Notes under the pieces: model-generated
What the model saw: the letters and a program-made list of their open reading frames with translations, nothing else
Database searches by the model: none
Told to the model about the DNA's origin: nothing
From: Enoplolaimus lenunculus
Lineage: Eukaryota; Nematoda; Enoplea; Enoplida; Thoracostomopsidae
Reading direction: 5' to 3'
Assembly: GCA_030248215.1 (NCBI GenBank)
Contig: JASANG010002985.1
Location: forward strand, 263,001-327,000
Length of the DNA stretch: 64,000 nucleotides
Program-made: the position numbers and the translations under genes
Part shown: positions 56,343 through 64,000 of the stretch, one piece after another
Position numbering within the stretch: position 1 is the first letter of the stretch
Layout of the letters: each line of letters starts with the position of its first letter

Positions 56343-56498
56343 GCCCATGTAAAGATCAGAGGCGGAACGTTTTTGTGTACGTATGGAAAAGGGTAAGCTT
56401 AAGCTTTATACTAATTTTTTTGCTTAGGCTTAGGCTTACGCTACACCTTTTAGGAGGATGCTTATACTACTGTTCCGTCCCTGTTGTATAACATTGGC
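56343..56498 (+). mobile_element. TTAGGC-bearing MITE, left palindrome arm
   Basis: GGCCCATGTAAAGATCAGAG at left and CCGTCCCTGTTGTATAACAT plus TGGCC at right, short core. Its inverted counterpart is at about 63280-63440. Confidence 0.75.
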
Positions 56499-57589
56499 CT
56501 CTGTATGGAAGAATAATGTACGAGATTAATAGTCATTCGCACATTTTTTAAATATACTCAATCGAAATGATATTCGCAAAACGTATGTGGCTAAGTGTAA
56601 GCAATAATATTTATTTTAGCAAAGATTTACTCAATATTTATGACACTTATACTTTAAAAAGTTAGTGAAATATAACTAAAGCCCTATTCACACGTGCAAG
56701 TTTTTTTATTGCGAGAATTTCGAGCTGCAAATTGCACTTGCAAATTTTGTCCAAAATCCAGTTCGATAAACTTGCTGCTGCAAATAATCCATTAAAAATG
56801 ACAGCTAGGAACTTAGTTTACATGTGTAACTAATCATGTAAGTTCGCTGAATTAATTGCAGCTGGTTTCTCAATGGTTGATGAAAAAATGCACGTTCGGC
56901 GTGCAATTTGCAGCTGCAATTTCTCGCAGCAAAAACTTAAACATCTGAATCGGGCTTAAAGTATTTAAAGTAAAGTGTTTTTACACACTGCAATATCATC
57001 GCAGACCTAACTTTAATAAGCATTTGAGTAGAATAGCAGTTTGGCCGACGACATATGATACGCATTTACGAATGAGTTAATTTTAAAAATGAGCAAATTT
57101 GATTGGACAGAATTTACTCTTTGAATTTAAGTTTTTATGAAAAAATAACATTAATAACGTTAGTAGACACATTTAGCTAAAAATGTTTTGGTTATCCAAT
57201 TTATTTTTGAAACTTCTTATTTCTGTAATAGTAATTTTTTTAAAAATCCGGTTGCTATATTTGTTTAACTCAATTTTAGCACATGATGTAGTATGTTTTT
57301 TGTGTTGTGATATCGCACCTTGCCTGCCTGTCTTGCTTCATAATATACTTACGTTTATATATACTGCCTTGTTTTATAAATATTTCGGCCAATTTGTAAA
57401 ACATGGACGGAACAGTAGTGTAAGCATATTCCTAAACCTAAGCCTAAATGCAAGACTTGCTACGCTAAGTTTTTAAACTTGTAAAATTTATATTCTAAAC
57501 TTTGATTTGTTACGAATATTTTGAGATGTGATCGTTTTAAAATATTGCAACCACTTTGACGCGTACAATATGAATTTGACTATTTTGTT

Positions 57590-57846
57590 GGCCCATGTAA
57601 AGATCAGGGGCAGAACGTTTGTCTGTGGGACAGCAATGGAGTAAGCTTAAGCATTAGACTATGTTTTGCTTCGTTTAGGCTTAGGCATAGGCTTAGGAAT
57701 ATGCTCATTATGCTTAGGCTTAGGCTTAGGCTTAGGCTTAGGCTTAGGACTATGCTCATTCTTACGTTTAGGCTTAGGCGTACGCTTAGACTTAGGCTTT
57801 GGAATATGCTTATAATACTGTTCCGCCCCTGTTCTTTACATTGGCC
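57590..57846 (+). mobile_element. TTAGGC-bearing MITE with 8-bp TSD ATTTTGTT
   Basis: 257 bp with GGCCCATGTAAAGATCAGGG and CCGCCCCTGTTCTTTACATT plus GGCC ends. ATTTTGTT is duplicated exactly at 57582-57589 and 57847-57854. The pseudo-exon copy follows 21 bases behind. Confidence 0.9.
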
Positions 57847-57874
57847 ATTTTGTTTACAGTTTTAATAATTTTAA

Positions 57875-57949
57875 GAAGTTTATACGTCGCGTCAAAGCCG
57901 AGCTGACGATCAACATTCGTTGAGTTCTTTTGGCGAACGTGTTGGATAT
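57875..57949 (+). pseudogene. duplicated copy of coding exon 35
   Basis: This stretch repeats exon 35 (54209-54283) with flanking intron on both sides and an adjoining TTAGGC element. It keeps the reading frame and encodes [18 protein letters not shown], then FGERVGY where the real exon has HGESVGN. The acceptor AG of the original reads AA here, shifting the nearest AG one base inward. The donor GTAACT is weak but present. It lies 2.7 kb behind the stop codon, so it is probably a dead pseudo-exon. It is part of the left arm of the large inverted duplication. Confidence 0.7.
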
Positions 57950-57984
57950 GTAACTGGTTTAATATTTGCATTTGCCTCCTGTAT

Positions 57985-58284
57985 GATTAGGTTAGGGCTG
58001 GAACTGTAGTATAAGTATATTCCTAAGCCTAAGCGTAAGCCTAAGCCTAAACCAACGCGTATGGATGAGCCTATTCCTAAGCCTAAGCCTAAGTGCAAGA
58101 CTGAGCTTGTACCTAAGCCTAATCAGAAAATCGTTTAAAGCTTAAACTTACACTATTCCACACTCACTGAAAAACGTTCTAGAAAAGAGTAAGCTTAAGC
58201 TTTAGACTAATTTTTTGCTTGGCTTACGCTTAGGTTTAGACTTAGGAATATGCTTATAATACTGTTCCGCCCGTGTTCATTGGC
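57985..58284. mobile_element. two partial TTAGGC-bearing MITEs in opposite orientation
   Basis: 57985-58160 carries GTAGTATAAGTATATTCCTA and TAAGCC units; 58177-58284 carries AGTAAGCTTAAGCTTTAGAC, TTAGG units and TTCCGCCCGTGTTCATTGGC. The pair recurs inverted at 61430-61720. Confidence 0.65.
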
Positions 58285-58475
58285 CGCAATTATTAAGCAA
58301 TTTTGTGTATTGCCATGTTTGAAGGTGCTGATTTTTTTATTCTGTGAAACAATATGTCTTTGCTGTTTAACACGAGAGTATGAAATGATCATAATTTTGA
58401 GAACCCTGATACCCTCCGATTTCAGCGATACGCCTAGCCGAAGGGGGTTGATTCAAAAATTTGGATACTTTTAGG

Positions 58476-58640
58476 GAGACGCTATACTTTTGATGACGTC
58501 TGGCGCCGTTCGTCACCCGGACGGTGCTGTTCGTCACCGTGCGGTATCTTACGCAAATAACTCTCGTACGATGACGTATGATGACGGGAGGTGACGTACG
58601 GTCATGGACGGCGCCGTGCCACAAGTATTGCGCAACCCTT
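58476..58640. mobile_element. GACGG-rich palindromic MITE, left palindrome arm
   Basis: GACGCTATACTTTTGATGAC at left and CACAAGTATTGCGCAACCC at right. Mirrored at 61064-61233 in the right arm. Confidence 0.75.
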
Positions 58641-58796
58641 CTTTCAACTTGTGCCAAATTTAATTTCATATTTTTGTGCAGTACACTTGATATATGTTTC
58701 ATGTTTTGTACTGTACATTATTTTGGCCTTAGCCAAGTGTTTTTTCACAATAAATACAATGTTCATATTAACCAAGAGTTGATAATCACTCTTTTT

Positions 58797-58938
58797 ACGG
58801 CCAATGTTACTTTAAGGGACGTAGCAGTAGATTAAGTGTATTCCTAAGCCTAAGCCTAAGCAAAAATATGTAATCTAGAATGTAAACCTACTCTTTTATG
58901 GATTCACCAGAATTCTGGACGCCCCTTAACGTAAACAT
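58797..58938 (-). mobile_element. TTAGGC-bearing MITE, divergent subfamily, copy 2
   Basis: GGCCAATGTTACTTTAAGGG and ACGCCCCTTAACGTAAACAT ends, GTAGCAGTAGATTAAGTGTA inside. Same subfamily as 22286-22470; mirrored at about 60740-60890. Confidence 0.65.
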
Positions 58939-59236
58939 GGGTCGCTTTTTACAAGAGTGTGTAACTGGGTACATTCTCGTGTGGAAAAGAATGTACTCAG
59001 CGTACGATGCGTTTTTGGCTTACACCATCATTATTTAGAGGACAGTACAACCTGTGCGAACCTTGGCATTGTACGTATAGGTTGTCACAAGTGGTCTGCT
59101 TATAGCTTAATTTAGGATTATTGCATATATTGATCCACTCTTCTAAATAGGGTGATCGGCTAAAAACGCAACGCCCGGTGGTACATTTTGTACAATACGG
59201 AACACTAACAGCCAGGATGCAACCGGAGGTGAAAAA

Positions 59237-59415
59237 TACCGGAGCCGGAGCCGGAGGTCAGCGAAACTTGCCGGAGCCGGAGGTCAGCGAAACTTGCCGG
59301 AGCCGGAGGTCAGCGAAACTTGCCGGAGCCGGAGGTCAGCGAAACTTGCCGGAGCCGGAGGTCAGCGAAACTTGCCGGAGCCGGAGGTCAGCGAAACTTG
59401 CCGGAGCCGGAGAAG
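59237..59415 (+). repeat. 26-bp GC-rich minisatellite in the palindrome spacer
   Basis: Six to seven units of CCGGAGCCGGAGGTCAGCGA plus AACTTG. GC content is far above the surroundings. A related CCGGAACTTCCGGCAAAAAT stretch lies at 59620. Confidence 0.85.
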
Positions 59416-59862
59416 AGGAGAAATCAGGTAGTAAAAATGATGGTTAAGTAGTTAATTTTAGCCAATGTCTGCAATATGTTGTTAAGTTGTTTGGATTTGC
59501 GCTAATTTTCTGCACAATTTTCAGGAAATTTTTTCCAGAAAATTGTGACAAACGTAAAACGAAAGGCGCTAAATAGATTAGTAAATTTTGTAAAACTATG
59601 CAAATTTTTATACCGAAATTGCCGGAACTTCCGGCAAAAATTTTACCGGAGACGGAGGCCGATTTCTGCAGGATCCGGACTCATACCTCCGGTTGTACCC
59701 TGCTAACAGCTGCATACTTTTGTATCATGCACTCTTGATATAACTAATCAAAGAATTTTGCTGCGGAATTTGTTTCCAGACAAAATATTCGCTTTTTCTA
59801 CTTCCCTAAAGTTTAAATACCTTTAAACCTAAGCCTAAGCTTAATAAGCACGATCGTTCTAG

Positions 59863-60172
59863 TGGCTTAGGCTTAGGCTTAGGCTTAGGCTTAGGCTTAG
59901 GCTTAGGCTTAGGCTTAGGCTTAGGCTTAGGCTTAGGCTTAGGCTTAGGCTTAGGCTTAGGCTTAGGCTTAGGCTTAGGCTTAGGCTTAGGCTTAGGCTT
60001 AGGCTTAGGCTTAGGCTTAGGCTTAGGCTTAGGCTTAGGCTTAGGCTTAGGCTTAGGCTTAGGCTTAGGCTTAGGCTTAGGCTTAGGCTAAGGCTTAGGC
60101 TTAGGCTTAGGCTTAGGCTTAGGCTTAGGCTTAGGCTTAGGCTTAGGCTTAGGCTTAGGCTTAGGCTAGTAT
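59863..60172 (+). repeat. interstitial (TTAGGC)n telomere-type array
   Basis: About 51 uninterrupted TTAGGC units with a single TAAGGC variant, in one orientation only. A short TAAGCC tract in the opposite sense precedes it (59824-59840). It sits near the axis of the large inverted duplication. Confidence 0.95.
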
Positions 60173-60401
60173 GTGAAATTAAACTCCTTGGCGCACGTAA
60201 TTGAATATATTTCATTTCGGTTCCTCGTATTTCGTTTTTAACTTCACAGGTAAGCTTATACGGACATCATATATATAAAGCATGAGCCAATTTATAGAAC
60301 AGAGCCGTAACAGTAGCATAAGCATATATTTTTTAAGCCTACGTCTAAGCGTTCAAATGAGTTTATGAATAAGCCTATACCTAAGCATAAAAATTTGTCT
60401 T

Positions 60402-60402
<1 letters not shown>

Positions 60403-60433
<31 letters not shown>
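60403..60433 (+). repeat. poly(C) run of 31 bases
   Basis: An uninterrupted C homopolymer in the palindrome spacer, preceded by a half TTAGGC-type MITE (60290-60400). Such runs are often unreliable in assemblies. Confidence 0.9.
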
Positions 60434-60436
<3 letters not shown>

Positions 60437-61063
60437 TCGCTGACCTTCGGCTCGGTTTTTTCACCTCGGTGCCGTGTGGCTGTTAGTGTTCCCGTTTGTA
60501 CATGTAAGGGGGTGTTTAGGTCATTTAGAGTTGTCAATTATCATAATTTTATAAATTACACTATAGCAGACCCGTTGTGACAACCTATCCTACGCTGCGC
60601 GAGTTCGTAGCAAGTTGTACTGTCCCTCTACATACTGATATAGCTAAGAAACGCATCGTCTCGCTAAATATTTCATTGTTTTCCACACGATTTAAAGTAC
60701 TCTGGTTGGGAGAGCATACTGCTTGTATTTAAAAGCACCCATGTTTACGTTCAGGGGCGTCCAGATATGTCTCCTGACTCCATAATAGAGTAGGTTATAC
60801 ATTTTTTCTTAGGCTTTACTTTAGGCTTTTTCCAAGCTGTAGGCTTAGGCTTTAGGAATACTCTTAAACTACTGTTACCTCACCCTTTTAGTATCAGTTT
60901 TCCTTAAAAGAATCATATCAACTTCTTTGGTTATTATGAACATTGTATTTATTGTGAAAAAACACTTGGCTAAGGCCAAAAATAATGTACAGTACGAAAC
61001 ATGAAATATATATCAAGTGTACTGCACAAAAATATGAAATTAAATTTGGCACAAGCTGAAAGA

Positions 61064-61233
61064 AGGGTTGCGCAATACTTGTGGCACGGCGCCGTCCATG
61101 ACCGTACGTCACCTCCCCCCGTCGTCATACGTCATCGTACGAGAGTTATTTGTCGTGGTTGCCGCGCGGTGACGAACGGCGCCGTCCGGGTGACGAACGG
61201 CGCCAGACGTCATCAAAAGTATCGCGTCTCCCT
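61064..61233. mobile_element. GACGG-rich palindromic MITE, right palindrome arm
   Basis: GGTTGCGCAATACTTGTGGC at left and GACGTCATCAAAAGTATCGC at right; mirror copy of 58476-58640 with several changes in the centre. Confidence 0.7.
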
Positions 61234-61769
61234 AAAAGTATCCAAATTTTTGAATCAACCCCCTTCGGCTAGGCGTATCGTGAAATCGGAGGGTATCAGG
61301 GTTCTCAAAATTATGATCATTTCATGCTCTCGTGTTAAACAGCAAAGACATATTGTTTCACAAAAAATAAAAAAATGAACAGCTTCAAACATAGCAATAC
61401 GCAAAAATTGCTTAATAATTGCCCGCACAATGGACACGGGCGGAACAGTATTATAAGTATATTCCTAAGTCTAAACCTAAGAGCTTAAGGCCAAAAGCAA
61501 AAAAATTAGGTCTAAAGCTTAAGCTTACTCTTTTCTAGAACATTTTTTCATTGAGTGTGGAATAGTTTAAGTTTAAGCTTTAAACGATTTTCTGATTAGG
61601 CTTAGGTACAAGCTCAGTCTTAGCATCTTAGGCTTAGGTAATAGGCTCATTCATACACATTGGCTTAGGCTTAGGCTTAGGCTTAGAAATATACTTATAC
61701 TACTGTTCTCACCATAGCCTAATACTTACAAGAAGGCAAATGCAGATGTAAAGCCCGTACCATATCCAA

Positions 61770-61843
61770 ACCCCTGCGTTCGCCGAGAGAACTTAACAAA
61801 TATTGATCGTCAGCTAGTTTTAAACGCAACTTATAAACTTCTT
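61770..61843 (-). pseudogene. inverted, more decayed copy of exon 35
   Basis: The minus strand repeats exon 35 again as the mirror image of 57875-57949, with many substitutions and small indels and a degraded reading frame. Flanking sequence (a TTAGGC element on one side and a CATTTGCCTTCTTG stretch on the other) also matches. This confirms that the 60.5-64 kb segment is an inverted copy of 55.8-59.1 kb. Confidence 0.65.
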
Positions 61844-64000
61844 AAAATTCTGAAAGTTGTAAACAAAATAGCCAAATGTAGAAAAACAGGGGCAGAAGTG
61901 TGTAAGCATATTCCAAAGCCTAAATCTAAGCATTACGCCTAACCTAAACGTAGAGAATGAGCATGGTCCCCCTTGAGGCCTAAGCCTAAAGCCTAAGCCT
62001 AAGCCTAAGCAGAATGAGCATATTCCCTAAGCCTATGCCTAACCTAAACAAAGCAAAACATAGTCTGATGCTTCAGTTTATTCAATTGTTGTCCCACAGA
62101 CAAACATTTCTCCAAGATATTTTCAAATGGGCGGGGATTGGTCAAACTCATTATTGTACACAGTCAATCATTGCCATCTTTTAAAACTAATACACATTTT
62201 TGCAAAATTTTTCATGTAACAAATCAAAGTTTATAAATATAAATTTTACAAGTTTTAAAAAAAACTTCCCCAGCATCACATTCTTGCAAGTTTAGGCTTA
62301 GGTTAAAATATTACACTAAGTCTGTTCACTCCATGTTTTACAAAATGGCAGAAGCAAAATGAGAAGGCAAGGCAGTATATTATAAACTTAAGAATATTAT
62401 GAAGCAAGACAAGCAGGCAAGGTGCGAATATCACGACACAAAAAAACATACTACATAATGTGCTAAAATTGAGTTAAACAAATATAGGCAACCGGATTTT
62501 TAAAAAAAAATTACTATTACAGGAAATAAAAAGTTTCAAAAAATAAATTGGATAACCAAAACATTTTTTAGGCTAAATGTGGTCTAATCTAACGTTATTA
62601 ATGTTATTTTTTCATAAAAACTTAAATTCGAAGAGTAAAATTCTGTCCAATCAAATTTGCTCATATTTAAAATTAACTGCAATTCGGGAAAATGCATTTA
62701 ATATGTCCCGTAGGCCGAACTGCTATTATTATTCAAATGATTCTTGAAGTTAGGTCTGCGATGATATTGCAGTGTGTAAAAACACTTTTCTTTAAATATT
62801 TTACAGGCCCCAAGGGAATTTAAATGGTTAGTTTTTTGCTGCAAGAAATTCCAGCTCCAAATTGCACGCCAAAATTACATTTTTCATCAACCATTGAGCA
62901 AAACCTGCTGCAAAAATTGATTCAGCGAACTTACATGATTAGGTTACACATGTAAACTAAGTTCCTCACTGTCATTTTTAATGGATTATTTGGGGCCGCA
63001 AGTTTATCAAAAACTGGATTTTTGGACAAAACAACAATTTTGCAAGCTCGAAATTCTCGCAAATTAGAAAAGCTCAGCGGGGGGAACTAGGGCTTTAGTT
63101 ATATTTTCACTAACTTTTAAAGTATAAGTGTCATCAATATTGAGTAAAATTTTTGTAAATAAATATTTATTGCTTACACTTAGCCACAGTACGTTTTTTT
63201 CGAATATATTTCGATTGAGTATATTAAAAATATCTGCAAAATAGCTATTAGGTCTCGTCCAGTAATTCTTCCATCAAGGCCAATGTTATACAACAGGGAC
63301 GGAACAGTCGTGTGAGCGTCCTCCTAAAAGGTGTAAGCGTAAGCCTAAGCCTAAGCAAGGAAAAAATTGGTATAAAGCTTCAGCTTACCGTTTCCAGTGC
63401 GTACACAAAAACGTTCCCGTTCTCTAATCTTTTACATGAGCAGGTCATGAAATTCATTAGGCTTTTTAAATTTCAGGCGTTTAGGCTTAGGCACTAAACA
63501 ATAAAATCTATACAAGACCACAAGTTAGTCACAAAAACTAATATGATAATAATAATAATGGATTACAGAAAAATCACTAGGGGTTCACATTGCCAGAAAA
63601 ACATCATCAAAACGAAACGAGATTAAGACGCCCCCAGTATGGTTTTCACAGCGAAAACCACCAGTCAGCGGTATCCATCCTTTAGGTCAGGGCAAATAGT
63701 GGGAATTTTCCTAATTTAGTTTAGTTTTTAGGTTTTTGGATTTTTTCTTGAGAAAATTGGTTAGTTCTTTGTCGTAAAAACGTGAAAAAAGGGGGGGGGA
63801 ATATATAAATGTACAAGACAAACTTTTGATTTTCACAGTATTTAAGCTTAACTTTGATATTTTTCACCAATCAGAAGGTTTCAATAAGAGAAACGCAGTG
63901 AAACTGCCCAAAAAATTAATGACATCAAAAAATCGTAAAATTCAAGGTTAACGGATTCCCAGTTCGAAAGTTTCAGTTTACACTACTATTTAATTTATGC

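Larger units (their letters stand above)
55818..59120 (+). repeat. left arm of a large inverted duplication
   Basis: This arm reads inverted in 60530-64000. Matching landmarks from outside in: GCATAAATTAATAGTCGTGT with the window's last bases; ACAAGACAAACTTTTGATTTTC near 55980 and 63820; the CACACGTGCAAG MITE; TTAGGC MITEs; the exon 35 copy; the GACGG MITE; and GCAGACC with GTGACAACCTAT near 59090 and 60570. The arms are clearly diverged, with many substitutions and indels. I did not count identity. Confidence 0.85.
60530..64000 (-). repeat. right arm of the large inverted duplication (continues past window end)
   Basis: Mirror of 55818-59120, running to the last base of the window (TTAATTTATGC). 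It looks more eroded than the left arm, with single-base indels inside every shared element. No gene is seen in it apart from the decayed exon copy. Confidence 0.85.

Noticed and set aside
57183-57476. 97-codon hydrophobic plus-strand frame
   Set aside because: AT-rich sequence within the inverted duplication. The mirrored copy does not keep the frame and no family is recognised.
59863-60172. A true chromosome end
   Set aside because: Unique and duplicated sequence continues for several kb on both sides, and similar tracts occur inside MITEs.
59859-60215. Leu-Ser repeat protein on the minus strand
   Set aside because: Simply the (TTAGGC)n array read in one frame.

Overview
The window looks like a metazoan nuclear genome, most likely a nematode. 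Two signals support this. TTAGGC, the canonical nematode telomere hexamer, recurs throughout. The one host gene has the LDLRa / VWA / EGF / SEA / transmembrane layout of the nematode hypodermal attachment proteins MUA-3 and MUP-4. Long, repeat-filled introns and a high exon number are unlike Caenorhabditis and hint at a lineage outside the compact-genome rhabditids. I cannot name the species.

Layout. 1-3640: non-coding DNA with several foldback elements. 3649-55134: a single plus-strand gene, which I resolve into 36 coding exons. Their phases all agree and they sum to 4722 nt (1573 residues plus stop). Order: signal peptide, LDL-receptor class A, VWA, twelve EGF-like modules, SEA, EGF, SEA, five EGF modules, one transmembrane helix, and a Ser/Arg/Glu-rich cytoplasmic tail. 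A possible alternative last exon (49025-49084) would give a much shorter tail. Seven successive EGF exons are exactly 126 nt each. 55140-64000: no gene, but a large inverted duplication with arms of about 3.3-3.5 kb around a (TTAGGC)n array. One arm carries a copy of coding exon 35.

Intron 5 (11154-20429) holds, in antisense, a young Ty3/gypsy-type LTR retrotransposon (11807-18432; LTRs differ at 2 of 334 positions). Its gag region is unusual: two 2A-like ribosome-skipping motifs bracket a captured IMPACT/UPF0029-type domain placed before the Gag. It landed in the tRNA-like head of a SINE, with a GCGT target duplication. This is the strongest candidate for an undescribed system.

The introns are packed with short inverted-repeat elements (MITEs). 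One family has 8-bp target duplications and carries a variable tract of telomere-like TTAGGC. Another is TTAA-flanked and carries a tRNA-like promoter. A third is TA-flanked, and a fourth is palindromic and GACGG-rich. Several minisatellites (14 x 65 bp, about 15 x 33 bp, about 89 x 31 bp) have clearly grown out of MITE ends or cores. Other arrays sit directly beside splice sites. The acceptor of exon 23 lies inside an inverted-repeat cluster.
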